From NCBI RefSeq assembly GCF_016278385.1, contig NZ_JADQBY010000020.1, positions 38,793 through 102,792 on the forward strand: a stretch of DNA of 64,000 nucleotides, read 5' to 3'. The translations under genes were made by a program, and so were the position numbers. Below, piece by piece: positions 16,551-25,753 of this stretch (position 1 is its first letter; the number at the start of each line of letters is the position of its first letter). The notes beneath the pieces were generated by a model. It was not told where the DNA came from, searched no databases, and was given only the letters and a program-made list of their open reading frames with translations. The stretch is from Methanolobus sp. Lineage in GTDB: Archaea > Halobacteriota > Methanosarcinia > Methanosarcinales > Methanosarcinaceae.

Positions 16551-17885
16551 ATGAAAATCGTAATAATTGGTGCTGGTGAAGTTGGTTATCATATTGCTAA
16601 AGCTCTTTACAAGACAAATGATGTTGTTGTTGTAGACAAGAGTGAAAGTGCATGTGCACGTGCCGATGAACTCGATGTTCATGTTATGCAGGGCAATGGT
16701 GCAAATGTGTCAATTCTCCATGATCTTTTGGAGCGAGCCGACCTGTTGGTAGCTGTGACCGGGTCTGATGAGGTGAATATAGTTGCCTGCATGGCTTCCA
16801 AACTCATTGTCAAAGATAAAGATAAGTTGAAGACCGTAGCAAGGGTTAGTAATCCTGATTATATTGATAAACCTGTAGCCAAGAGACCCCAGATAGGCAT
16901 AGATATCATGGTATGCCCTGAACTGTCTCTTGCTTCTGAGGTTGCAAAGATACTTGCAATTCCTTCTGCTATTGATGCTGAGTACTTTGCTGATGGCAAA
17001 GTTGAGATGATGGAATTCGTAGTTCCAGATGACCATTCTCTTGTAGGTAAACAGATGCAGGAACTCCATCTTGCAAACTGTTGTATCGTCAGTGCTCTTT
17101 TCAGGAATGCAGAGGTCATAATTCCACATGGTGAGGATATGATAGAAGGCAATGACCACATAGTTGTCATTGGAAAACCTGCTTCTATGAAAGAAGTGCG
17201 TGATCTCTTCGGTGAAAAAGAAGGAAAAAGAAGCAAAGTCATGATAATTGGTGGCGGAGTTGTAGGCTTCTATCTTGCAAAAATGGTTGCAAAGAGTGAT
17301 TTTGACCTGAAGATAATCGAGTCTGATAAAGAAAGATCTGCTATCATTGCCCAAGAGCTTCCTGAGGTTCTTGTTCTTCATGGTGATGGTACTGATCTTA
17401 GCCTCTTAAAGGAAGAAGGGGTTTCTGAAATGGACGTGGTCATATCAGTGACCAATAGTGATGAAAAGAATCTCTTGTGTGCTTTGCTCGCCAAACAGCT
17501 CGGTGTGAAAAAAGTCATAGCAAGATCAGACCGAGCAGAATATGTCTCCCTTTTTGAGATGGTTGGTGTTGACAGTGCTGTAAGTCCAAGACAGGCGACT
17601 ATTAATGAAGTCCTGAAACTTACTTTCGGACAGGGGATAGAATCCATCACTACTATTGAAGGCGAGCAGGCAGAGATCATTGAGTACACCACTTCTAAGA
17701 AATCAAAAATAGTAGGAAATCCTCTGAAAAATGTGAAGTTCCCTGCCGGTGCTATTGTCAGTATGGTGGTTCACAAAGGCAATACTGTAGTTCCTCGGGG
17801 CGAGTATGTTATCGAGGAGGGTGACAGGGTAGTTGTGTTCGCCTTGCAATCCGCAAATGCAGAGGTTGAAAGACTGTTTAAATAA
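16551..17885 (+). CDS. trkA: Trk potassium uptake regulatory protein TrkA
   Basis: A 444-residue protein made of two TrkA-N/TrkA-C halves. The first Rossmann motif is IIGAGEVGYHIAKAL at residue 4 and the second IIGGGVVGFYLAK near residue 233. Such proteins form the cytoplasmic nucleotide-binding ring that gates TrkH. An in-frame ATG 21 bases upstream exists, but the ATG at 16551 has TAGGT just before it and begins the family's usual MKI. trkH follows after 23 bases, so this is a trkAH operon. Confidence 0.95.
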   Translation: MKIVIIGAGEVGYHIAKALYKTNDVVVVDKSESACARADELDVHVMQGNGANVSILHDLLERADLLVAVTGSDEVNIVACMASKLIVKDKDKLKTVARVSNPDYIDKPVAKRPQIGIDIMVCPELSLASEVAKILAIPSAIDAEYFADGKVEMMEFVVPDDHSLVGKQMQELHLANCCIVSALFRNAEVIIPHGEDMIEGNDHIVVIGKPASMKEVRDLFGEKEGKRSKVMIIGGGVVGFYLAKMVAKSDFDLKIIESDKERSAIIAQELPEVLVLHGDGTDLSLLKEEGVSEMDVVISVTNSDEKNLLCALLAKQLGVKKVIARSDRAEYVSLFEMVGVDSAVSPRQATINEVLKLTFGQGIESITTIEGEQAEIIEYTTSKKSKIVGNPLKNVKFPAGAIVSMVVHKGNTVVPRGEYVIEEGDRVVVFALQSANAEVERLFK

Positions 17886-17908
17886 CAGTCATTTTAGGGG
17901 GTATACAT

Positions 17909-19342
17909 TTGAATTATGGTGTTATTTTAAATGTTCTTGGCGGTCTTTTAAGGTTTCTGGGACTTATAATGATAGTTCCTTTACTTGTAGCTTTTTACTA
18001 TGGTGATTCTTTATATCCGTTTTTAGTAGCAGTCCTTGTCACCGGTGGTATCGGTACTCTTTTTTTAAAACGCTATGGAGCTTCGGATGAATGGAAGATA
18101 AGGGAAGGATTTGCCATCGTTGCTTTTGGATGGCTTGCTGCTGCCGTCTTTGGCTCAATTCCTTTTATGCTGGATGGGATCTCTCCTATAAATGCTGTTT
18201 TTGAGTCAATGTCCGGTTTTACAACAACCGGAGCTACTGTTCTGCTGGATATAGAAGCCCATTCAAGGAGCATATTATTCTGGCGCAGTATGACTCAGTG
18301 GATAGGTGGAATGGGTATCATCATGCTTTTTATTGCTATTCTTCCAAAACTCGGGGTTGCCGGTCGACAGTTGTTCAGGGCAGAGGCTCCAGGTCCTACC
18401 GAAGATAAGCTTAAACCCAGGATAAGGGAAACGGCAAAGATTTTGTGGTTGGTCTATTTCTTTATTTCTCTTGCAGAGGTTGTGGCTCTGTTGCTGGCTA
18501 AAATGTCTTTGTATGATGCTGTCACTCATACTTTTACAACAATGGCGTGTGGTGGCTTTTCTCCATATGCTCAAAGCATAGCTGCATTTAACAGTCCTCT
18601 GATTGAGGGAATTATCACTCTCTTTATGTTTATTGCAGGGGCCAATTTCGCGCTTCACTATAGGACCTTGTACACTGACCGTTCCAGTCTTCTAAAGGAT
18701 GATGAATTCAAATTCTATTCACTTGTTGTTATTATTGCAACACTTATACTGACACTAAGCCTCTGGACTTATATGGGCGAAACAATTTTAACTTCTTTCA
18801 GGTACGCAGTTTTCCAGGTAGTTTCCATAACTACTACCACCGGCTTTGCAACAGTGGACTTTAACCTGTGGACAGATTCTGCAAAAGTGGTGTTGCTGGC
18901 TGTAATGTTTATAGGCGGATGTGCTGGCTCAACTTCAGGTGGTATTAAAGTAGTAAGAGTACTTTTACTCTTCAAATATGCTAAGCGTGCTTTATTCAAA
19001 TCCATACACCCAAAGGCTGTAAAGCCAATAAAATTCAACAACAAGGCAGTTCCTGATGATGTAATGCAGGCAATTGTTTCTTTTGTTGTCATTTACATTA
19101 TGATATTCGCCATATCTGCTGGCCTTCTTTCACTTATGGGCATGGATCTTATAAGTTCTATTACATCTTCCATAGCTACACTTGGCAACATTGGCCCTGG
19201 GTTTGGTGTTGTCGGTCCAATGGCAAGTTTTGATGGAGTGCCATTTCTGGGAAAACTGTTACTTATAGCAAATATGTGGATTGGTAGGCTTGAAGTATTT
19301 ACGGTTATAGTGCTTTTTACTCCTGAATTCTGGAAACGCTGA
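17909..19342 (+). CDS. trkH: Trk potassium uptake membrane protein TrkH
   Basis: A 477-residue membrane protein with the four pore-helix repeats of the KtrB/TrkH family. Selectivity-filter stretches are visible as SGFTTTGATVL, TMACGGFSPYAQS, TTTTGFATVDFN and IATLGNIGPGFG. It forms the potassium channel/transporter in the membrane and partners TrkA encoded just upstream. Translation appears to start at TTG (17909), because AGGGGG is 8 bases before it and no better start fits. Confidence 0.95.
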   Translation: MNYGVILNVLGGLLRFLGLIMIVPLLVAFYYGDSLYPFLVAVLVTGGIGTLFLKRYGASDEWKIREGFAIVAFGWLAAAVFGSIPFMLDGISPINAVFESMSGFTTTGATVLLDIEAHSRSILFWRSMTQWIGGMGIIMLFIAILPKLGVAGRQLFRAEAPGPTEDKLKPRIRETAKILWLVYFFISLAEVVALLLAKMSLYDAVTHTFTTMACGGFSPYAQSIAAFNSPLIEGIITLFMFIAGANFALHYRTLYTDRSSLLKDDEFKFYSLVVIIATLILTLSLWTYMGETILTSFRYAVFQVVSITTTTGFATVDFNLWTDSAKVVLLAVMFIGGCAGSTSGGIKVVRVLLLFKYAKRALFKSIHPKAVKPIKFNNKAVPDDVMQAIVSFVVIYIMIFAISAGLLSLMGMDLISSITSSIATLGNIGPGFGVVGPMASFDGVPFLGKLLLIANMWIGRLEVFTVIVLFTPEFWKR

Positions 19343-19484
19343 TATCCATTTAGTTTATGTTTTTCTTGCCGTTCCAAGACATAAACTACATGTTTTCTTG
19401 TTTTCCTGCTGTTAAACAATATTCGTTTTCCTTTATCGAGCCTCAAAAATCGTATTCTTATTTTTTTACTCATGATTATGTATT

Positions 19485-20214
19485 TCAGCATTTTCCTATT
19501 AGGCCTGTAGTATCCAGAGCACCGCCTATGGCTTTAAAGCTGGCAAATATGTCTTTGAAACCTTGAAACGGGCGGTGCTCATGGAGTCTTATATCTGTAA
19601 ACTCGGCATTCTAAAAATAATGTTGCCATTCTTCCGGTGTGTTCATCTGGAAAGTCAATCCAGTCACTTCTGTGGAGATGTTTCAGCTTCATCTATCTTT
19701 GATTTAAGATGAGGTTCTATCTTTTTATCTCTGTACATTTCATTTATGCCTGTATATCCTCCTGTGTTTAGCAAACATCTGAACTCATTGAAAGCCCGGC
19801 TCTTATCAAGGAATAGTGATACAAATTCGGTAATTACAACATCAAATGAAGATTCTCTGAAAGGAAGATTTTAAGCATCACCTGTTATGAATTCTGTCAG
19901 TTCCTATATATTTTTTTCAACGGTTTCTGTCGTGCATTCTCCACAGATGTGCTTGCAATATCTATTCCTACCACATGACCTCCTTTTCTTTTTGCCAGGT
20001 AGCAGGCACTGAATCCGCTTCCACATCCAACCATCAGTATCTTGCTGTTTTTGTCTATGTGGCATAATTCTGCAAGTTTCTCTGTTGCTAGGGGTCCTCC
20101 TATATGAAAATAAGGTACTCCTAAATAGCTCATTAAAGTGTAGTATTCCATTTCCTCAATTTCATTAATCATAGGTTTTCTTTTACCCATATCATATTCC
20201 ATAGATTCCGCCAT
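19485..20214 (-). pseudogene. SAM-dependent methyltransferase, broken
   Basis: Three frames reconstruct about 240 codons of a class I methyltransferase. The intact N-terminal part (20214-19897) has the SAM motif ILMVGCGSGFSACYLAKRKG and VVGIDIASTSVENAR. After a frameshift in an A/T run, the next part reads ELTEFITGDA, an in-frame TAA, NLPFRESSFDVVITEFVS and GGYTGINEMYRD. A second frameshift leads to GLTFQMNTPEEW, an in-frame TAG, and NAEFTDIRLHEHRPF to the stop at 19485. Two frameshifts plus two nonsense codons rule out a working gene. The substrate is unknown. Confidence 0.85.
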
Positions 20215-20263
20215 GCTAATCTCTGTGACAGAAGTTAAAAAATCGCATGCAGAAAATCAGGCA

Positions 20264-20314
20264 TAAAAAAAGAAGTGGAAAAAGAGAATAAAGTGATAAA
20301 TCAAATCACTTTAT
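20264..20314 (-). terminator. Hairpin and T-run terminator after geranylgeranyl reductase
   Basis: Directly after the stop codon the minus strand forms a perfect 10-bp stem (20305-20314 with 20288-20297, 7-base loop) followed by T-rich sequence including a run of seven T's. It probably ends the minus-strand lipid/ferredoxin transcript before the methyltransferase relic. Confidence 0.65.
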
Positions 20315-21528
20315 CAACGTTCAAAGTCAAGTTCGTACTTAACAACATTCTTGAAAAGTACTCTCAGGTCCCACAGGAGTTTCTTGTTTGCTCTAAAAAG
20401 TGCATACAAAAGGTCAAGAAGACTCATACTGGTAAAGTTTACTCCTTCCAGTGAGTGTGCTAGGGAATTTATTTCGTTATCTGTGAAATCGGTAAATGTC
20501 TCTTTGACTATCAGACTATTATTTATCTCATATCCTATTGATCCACGCCATCTGTCTTCGTATTCCTGAAGAGCTTTTGTTGAAACATCACCTTTGGTGA
20601 TTGCATTATATGCAACTTCTCCTGCTATCTTTCCGGCTTCCATTGCGTTAATAATACCTCCACCGGTTATTGGGTCTGATTGTCTGGCTGCATCTCCTAC
20701 AAGCATAAGTCCATTGACAATTGTCTTTTTAATAGAACCACTGACTGGTACGCCTCCAACGTCAATTTCCAGAATGCTGGCATCAGGATAATGTTTTTGC
20801 ACGAAATCATTAAGGTAATCAATGGCATGTTTTTCACCTGATTTACTTCCCAGAATTCCAATTCCCACATTTGCAATATCCCTGCCCTTTGGGAATACCC
20901 AAATGTAACCTGCTGGTGCTATTTCATTTCCAAGGTAGAAATGACAATAGTTCTGATCGACTCCTGTTCCACTCATAAGGTACTGGGCACAGGTTTCAAG
21001 GTCTGCCGGTTTAAGGGATGTATTAATTCCTGCCCATCTGCCAATTTTTGATTCTACACCGTCTGCACCTATAACAATTTTTGCACGGATGTCATATGCT
21101 TCTCCAAGGTGCATAACCTTAACACCTTTTACAAAACCATTTTCAATAATGAGGTCAGTAGCTCTGGTTTTAACCATTACTTCTGCACCGGCCTTTGCAC
21201 TTTCATATGCCAGCGCCCTGTCAAAGAGCTTGCGTTCAAGGACGTATCCTACTTCTCCTCCGGCAATCTCTTCAGCCATTTCTATCATTGTGCCGTCTGG
21301 TGCGAATATGCGGGATCCTTTTAGATCTGCACATATCCATCGGTAGTCAGGCTCTATGTGCTTTCTTAGCCATATCTTACTGACTCCTTCTGCACATCTG
21401 ACAGGATCGCCTATCTCCTGCCTTTTTTCTATCATGAGGACGTTAAGACCTTTCTCAGCAGCAGTTTTTGCTGCAATCGAACCAGCAGGACCGGCACCTA
21501 TAACCACGACATCGTACTCGCTCTTCAC
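20314..21528 (-). CDS. Digeranylgeranylglycerophospholipid reductase
   Basis: A 404-residue flavoprotein of the geranylgeranyl reductase family. The N-terminal FAD Rossmann motif is [16 protein letters not shown], followed by the family motif [13 protein letters not shown] with its conserved Cys; the second FAD motif is [19 protein letters not shown] near residue 276. It saturates the isoprenoid chains of archaeal ether lipids at the membrane. The ferredoxin gene beside it (overlapping by 4 bases) is consistent with work on Methanosarcina showing that this reductase takes electrons from such a ferredoxin. Confidence 0.93.
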   Translation of the reverse strand: MKSEYDVVVIGAGPAGSIAAKTAAEKGLNVLMIEKRQEIGDPVRCAEGVSKIWLRKHIEPDYRWICADLKGSRIFAPDGTMIEMAEEIAGGEVGYVLERKLFDRALAYESAKAGAEVMVKTRATDLIIENGFVKGVKVMHLGEAYDIRAKIVIGADGVESKIGRWAGINTSLKPADLETCAQYLMSGTGVDQNYCHFYLGNEIAPAGYIWVFPKGRDIANVGIGILGSKSGEKHAIDYLNDFVQKHYPDASILEIDVGGVPVSGSIKKTIVNGLMLVGDAARQSDPITGGGIINAMEAGKIAGEVAYNAITKGDVSTKALQEYEDRWRGSIGYEINNSLIVKETFTDFTDNEINSLAHSLEGVNFTSMSLLDLLYALFRANKKLLWDLRVLFKNVVKYELDFER

Positions 21529-21707
21529 TTTTTCACCTCAATAGCTCCAACCGGACATATCTTTGCGCAAATGCCACAAGAAGTACATTTTTCATCGACT
21601 TCTATCCAGGTTTCGACCAATTCAAGTGCGCTAGTTGGACATACACTTACGCATGCGCCGCAATATCCGCATTTAAACTTGTTTACGTTGATGGTCACAA
21701 TTATCAC
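21525..21707 (-). CDS. 2[4Fe-4S] ferredoxin partner of the lipid reductase
   Basis: A 60-residue ferredoxin with [16 protein letters not shown] and [16 protein letters not shown], each giving CxxCxxCxxxCP for a [4Fe-4S] cluster. Its stop overlaps the start of the geranylgeranyl reductase gene, so the two are translationally coupled. The role as electron donor to that reductase follows from the pairing and from known Methanosarcina biochemistry. Confidence 0.92.
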   Translation of the reverse strand: MIIVTINVNKFKCGYCGACVSVCPTSALELVETWIEVDEKCTSCGICAKICPVGAIEVKK

Positions 21708-21822
21708 CTATATAATTTGTATATTTTGTCCATAATAGTTTAAGAGGAAATATATCTTTCTGATGCTTAAATTAGAATAACATTACTAAGGGAGCCATTA
21801 TGGCATAAGCACTATATGTGAT

Positions 21823-22455
21823 TTATGCATCTGAATAAGCAATTTTCGCTCTTGCCATGCCCGTTTCCATGTCAAATCTTTCTGTTACGTATTCCCGGGA
21901 ATTCCCATGTCCATGAAGTATTATTTCTACAAGGTCATGAGGCTCATCTATATCCGTACTTAATAGAAAAGAATCATAAACATATACTGAACATTTCCGA
22001 TCATTTGCTATATTGCAGTGGTTAAGGAAACTGGAGCCATAATATTTTACGTGGAAATTGGAAGGATCTTTTACAAAAATAATGTTGGTACCTCCTCCTT
22101 TCCCCGGGACAATCACGACATCTTCTGTTTTGGATATTATTTCCTTTATGTGTTCTGCTCTAACAAGTGGGAGATCTGCCATAATTATCAATATGGGTTT
22201 CTGTTCATGGCTAAGGTATTCATTAATAGCTTCATTAAGATCATGTTCGTTAAGCACGACCGTTGCTTGAAGATCCTTTGGTACGCCGTTGTCTGGAGTT
22301 GTAAGTATGTCAATCTCCTTAACTCCTGCTTCCTGGAGACTACTGACAACGTCTCTTAGCATGAGTTCTACAAATTCTTCCCGTTCTTCAAGCGTAAGTG
22401 CGGGTGAAAGCCTTGACTTGGCGTTTTTCTTTTTATAAGGGATCAATGCCTTCAT
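21823..22455 (-). CDS. cofC: 2-phospho-L-lactate guanylyltransferase CofC
   Basis: A nucleotidyltransferase of 210 residues when started at the ATG at 22453-22455. The family opening ALIPYKKKNAKSRLSP gives the nucleotide-binding loop; IIMADLPLVRAEHI supplies the metal-binding Asp; VIVPGKGGGTNIIFV is the conserved central motif. It activates 2-phospholactate (or phosphoenolpyruvate in some lineages) with GTP for coenzyme F420 synthesis. Its ATG overlaps the stop of the preceding cofH by one base (TAATG), which settles the start over a longer upstream extension. Confidence 0.92.
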   Translation of the reverse strand: MKALIPYKKKNAKSRLSPALTLEEREEFVELMLRDVVSSLQEAGVKEIDILTTPDNGVPKDLQATVVLNEHDLNEAINEYLSHEQKPILIIMADLPLVRAEHIKEIISKTEDVVIVPGKGGGTNIIFVKDPSNFHVKYYGSSFLNHCNIANDRKCSVYVYDSFLLSTDIDEPHDLVEIILHGHGNSREYVTERFDMETGMARAKIAYSDA

Positions 22456-23531
22456 TATACTGCCTCGTAAAGTGCATTTCTCTGTTTTGGTGTTCTGCTT
22501 GATTGGTTTATTATCCATTCAATCTCGCTTGCAGGAGTATGTTCTCCATTTGTTCCTCCAGAAGCAACTGTTATTTTGTCTTCCATAAGAGTTCCACCAA
22601 GGTCATTAGCTCCGCAGAACAATGCAACCTGTGCCAGCTTCTTTCCAAGCTTCACCCAGGGTGCCTGTATATTATCTATGTGTTTATGTAATATTATTCT
22701 TGATAAGGCCTGCAACTGGAGATCATCAATACCTGTGGTCATGAATTTTCCACCTTGCATCATTTCTTCTCCGATCCTGTTATTATACGGCATAAAAGGC
22801 ATTGGTATGAGTTCGGTGAATCCGCCTGTTCGCTGCTGTATGTCGCGAATAGTAAAGATGTGTTCCAGTCTTTCCTCAACCGTTTCAACATGACCGTACA
22901 TTATAGTTGAGTTTGTCCTAAGGCCTGTATTATGTGAAGCTTCAATTGTGTCTATCCACTGTTGCCTTGTCAGTTTTCCGGGGCATATTATTTCTCGGAC
23001 ACGGTCCACAAGTATCTCTGCAGATGTTCCGGTTAAAGTGCCTACACCACATTCCTTCAATGTGCTGAAAGCTTCATCCAGTGGAATATTATCCATGCCA
23101 GCAGCATAAAATACTTCCATGGGGGAAAGTGCATGTATGTTCATTGCAGGATAATTGGAGCTTATGGCATCAAATATCTCAGTATAGTAATCCATGTTGA
23201 GCTGGGGGATGTAGCCTCCCTGGACACATACCTCTATGGCTCCTGCATTTTGCGCTTTGTCAACTTCTTTAATTACATCCTCTGTAGAAAGAATGTAACC
23301 TTTATTATCTTTGAAGGCACAAAATCCACAGTTTCCTGCACACATGTTTGTGAGGTAGATGTTACGGTTAACAACATATGTGACATCATCTCCTACTGCA
23401 TCATAACGCAGATCATTTGCAAGAGTGAAAAGTTCAAAGGGATTTGCATTCATTAAGAAAATTGCTTCATCTTTGCAGATTTCTCCCTTGTATGCACTTT
23501 CAATAATATCGTCAGTAATAGTAGAACCCAT
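22455..23531 (-). CDS. cofH: FO synthase subunit CofH, first paralogue
   Basis: A radical-SAM protein of 358 residues. The cluster motif CAGNCGFCAF (CxxxCxxC) is near residue 63, followed by QGGYIPQLNMDYY and HALSPMEV, typical of CofH/MqnC-like enzymes. CofH joins tyrosine-derived hydroxybenzyl to the ribityl-uracil precursor, and CofG closes the deazaflavin ring of FO. GAGGA lies 5 bases before the ATG at 23531, so I use this start and not the upstream TTG. The 3' end of the second cofH overlaps this ribosome site. Confidence 0.92.
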   Translation of the reverse strand: MGSTITDDIIESAYKGEICKDEAIFLMNANPFELFTLANDLRYDAVGDDVTYVVNRNIYLTNMCAGNCGFCAFKDNKGYILSTEDVIKEVDKAQNAGAIEVCVQGGYIPQLNMDYYTEIFDAISSNYPAMNIHALSPMEVFYAAGMDNIPLDEAFSTLKECGVGTLTGTSAEILVDRVREIICPGKLTRQQWIDTIEASHNTGLRTNSTIMYGHVETVEERLEHIFTIRDIQQRTGGFTELIPMPFMPYNNRIGEEMMQGGKFMTTGIDDLQLQALSRIILHKHIDNIQAPWVKLGKKLAQVALFCGANDLGGTLMEDKITVASGGTNGEHTPASEIEWIINQSSRTPKQRNALYEAV

Positions 23532-23538
23532 TCTTTCC

Positions 23539-24657
23539 TCAGGCAATTTTGAGTTTCATTTGTTCATGGATGCCGCTGAGGATTGGTTTATACGTGGTGT
23601 TCCTCTGAAGTGGTTTCCTTCCTGATGAATTGATGAACCATTCAAGTTCCTGTGCGGACATGAACTGGCCATTTGTTGAACCGGCTGAACTGGATATCTT
23701 TTCTTCCATAAGTGTCCCGCCAAGGTCATTGACACCGCAGAATAGTGCAACTTGTGCGAGTTTCTTTCCAAGTTTAACCCAGCTTGCCTGAATGTTCTCT
23801 ATGTGTGTGTTAAGTATTATGCGTGCAAGTGCATACAATTGCAGATCCTGTATGCCAGGTGTGGCATATTTTCCGACCTTTATCATTTCGTCACCAATTT
23901 TGTTATTGTATGGCATAAAGGTCAATGGTACAAATTCAAGGAACCCGCCTGTCTTTTTCTGAATGTCCCTGATGAGCATTATGTGGTCGATACGTTCCTC
24001 GATGGTTTCAATATGCCCATACATGATTGTTGCTGTGGTGTTAATTCCTGCCTGGTGTGCCTGGCTAATAACATCTATCCATTCGCTAGTTTTGAGCTTG
24101 TTGGGGCAGATTATATCTCTGACCCTGTCGGAGAGGATCTCAGCAGCCGTTCCTGGCATTGTGTCAAGGCCTGCTTCCTTTAGGCACATAAGGGCTTCAC
24201 CAACAGTTATTCCGCTTTTCTTTGCAGCATGGTATACTTCCATGGGTGAAAATGCATGTGTGTGGATGTGTGGAAACTCAGTTTTTACTGCTTTTATTAT
24301 GCCTGTGTAAAAGTCGATGTTTACATCCGGGAGTAATCCTCCCTGAATACAGACTTCTGTGGCTCCAAGGCTTTCCGCTTCTTTCACTTTTTCAAGTATC
24401 TGCGGGATATCTAATATGTAGCCTGTATTATCCTTGAATGCACAGAAACCACAGGTTCCAATGCAGCGATTTGTAAAATTAATGTTACGATTAACCACGT
24501 AGGTTACAGTATCTCCTACTGTTTCATAGCGCAACCTGTCGGCAAGTTCAAAAAGCTTGAACGGAGGTATTTCCAGCAGAAAGAGAGCGTCTTCCTTTGT
24601 GATCTTACCTTCGTAGGCACGTTCTATGATCTCCTCTGGGATATTAGTAGGGTCCAT
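23539..24657 (-). CDS. cofH: FO synthase subunit CofH, second paralogue
   Basis: A 372-residue paralogue of the neighbouring cofH; the two share most motifs (CIGTCGFCAF, IQGGLLPDVNIDFY, HAFSPMEVYHAAK, TIMYGHIETIEERIDH). Both keep the CxxxCxxC cluster cysteines, so both look active. Tandem cofH copies exist in Methanosarcina, but why two are kept is not known to me. It lies between cofG (51 bases upstream) and the other cofH, all on the minus strand. Confidence 0.92.
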   Translation of the reverse strand: MDPTNIPEEIIERAYEGKITKEDALFLLEIPPFKLFELADRLRYETVGDTVTYVVNRNINFTNRCIGTCGFCAFKDNTGYILDIPQILEKVKEAESLGATEVCIQGGLLPDVNIDFYTGIIKAVKTEFPHIHTHAFSPMEVYHAAKKSGITVGEALMCLKEAGLDTMPGTAAEILSDRVRDIICPNKLKTSEWIDVISQAHQAGINTTATIMYGHIETIEERIDHIMLIRDIQKKTGGFLEFVPLTFMPYNNKIGDEMIKVGKYATPGIQDLQLYALARIILNTHIENIQASWVKLGKKLAQVALFCGVNDLGGTLMEEKISSSAGSTNGQFMSAQELEWFINSSGRKPLQRNTTYKPILSGIHEQMKLKIA

Positions 24658-24708
24658 ATTTTCCTCCGATACATGTCATTCCTATTTAAAACGTGTGCCC
24701 ATCGTAAA

Positions 24709-25692
24709 TTATTTACGATACCCGTCTTCATCTGCTAAGCTATCTATCAGATTTTTTAGAGTATCGCTGTACCAACCTTTCTTTATATATTGCGGATATA
24801 TTGGCAACCTTTCCTTCAGCGTCATTTCGCGTACCATTTCTTTCAGTCCTGAAACGCTGGGCCATTCTTTTTCCGGATTTATCCAGTCTATTGTTGTGGG
24901 CGAAACTCCTCCAAGGTCATTGGCACCACACTGTATCAAAAGATACGGATCAATAAGATTAGGTGCAACCTGGATTGCAATGTCATCGGGGAGTATTTCC
25001 CTTGCTATCAGGATTGTCTGCATCATTTCTTCTTCGGTAGGTGAAGGCATATCTGCCATGAGAGTATCCGGCTTTGGCGTGAAGTTCTGTATGATCACTT
25101 CCTGGATGTGTCCGTATTCTTCATGTAAATCTGCAATAGAGAGCAGGGAATTTATCCTATCGTCCAGATTTTCACCGATGCCAATAAGCAGTCCTGTTGT
25201 AAAAGGTATTTGCAAGTCCCCTGCATAACGTATTGTCTTTATCCTTGTAGATGGCACCTTTCCCGGTGATCCTTCATGTGCGGCAAGATTTGCAGTTGTT
25301 TCCAGCATAAGGCCCATGCTGGCATTCAAAGGTTTTAGTTCTTCCATTTCAGTGTAGTTTAGTACACCTGCATTAGTATGTGGCAGAAGTCCGATATCGA
25401 TAGCAATTTTGCAGAGTTCGCAAATATAGTCTATAGTATTGGAATAGCCAATTTCTGTGAGCCACTCCTTATATTGCGGCACTTCTTCGGCATATTCTCC
25501 AAAAGTAAAAAGGACTTCTGTACATCCTGCTTTTTTTCCTTGCTCCAGGATGGGGGTAATCTCCTCTCTCTTCATGAGCTTTGCCTGCGAATCTTCAGGG
25601 TCTCGTCTGAATGTGCAATATCCGCAGTTATTCCGGCAGACGTTTGTTACTGGCACAAAAACATTTCTACAGAATGTGACAAAATTATCCAT
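24709..25692 (-). CDS. cofG: FO synthase subunit CofG
   Basis: A 327-residue radical-SAM protein. VCRNNCGYCTFRRDP carries the CxxxCxxC motif near residue 18; EVLFTFGEYAEE and GLLIGIGENLDDRI follow in the TIM-barrel; CGANDLGGVSPTTIDW is the C-terminal signature shared with CofH. It completes FO (8-hydroxy-5-deazaflavin) formation. It starts the cofG-cofH-cofH-cofC run. Upstream, about 60 bases separate it from the FAD oxidoreductase. Confidence 0.95.
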   Translation of the reverse strand: MDNFVTFCRNVFVPVTNVCRNNCGYCTFRRDPEDSQAKLMKREEITPILEQGKKAGCTEVLFTFGEYAEEVPQYKEWLTEIGYSNTIDYICELCKIAIDIGLLPHTNAGVLNYTEMEELKPLNASMGLMLETTANLAAHEGSPGKVPSTRIKTIRYAGDLQIPFTTGLLIGIGENLDDRINSLLSIADLHEEYGHIQEVIIQNFTPKPDTLMADMPSPTEEEMMQTILIAREILPDDIAIQVAPNLIDPYLLIQCGANDLGGVSPTTIDWINPEKEWPSVSGLKEMVREMTLKERLPIYPQYIKKGWYSDTLKNLIDSLADEDGYRK

Positions 25693-25753
25693 TATTAATT
25701 CCTTGATAAATCAGCAATTACATAAGTTTATTCACTTATGTTTATTATATAGT

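Noticed and set aside
19517..19580. A 10-bp inverted repeat (GAGCACCGCC with GGCGGTGCTC) after trkH, first read as a terminator.
   Set aside because: Both arms lie inside the decayed coding sequence of the methyltransferase relic (EHRPF and GGAL codons), the loop is 44 bases and no T-run follows.
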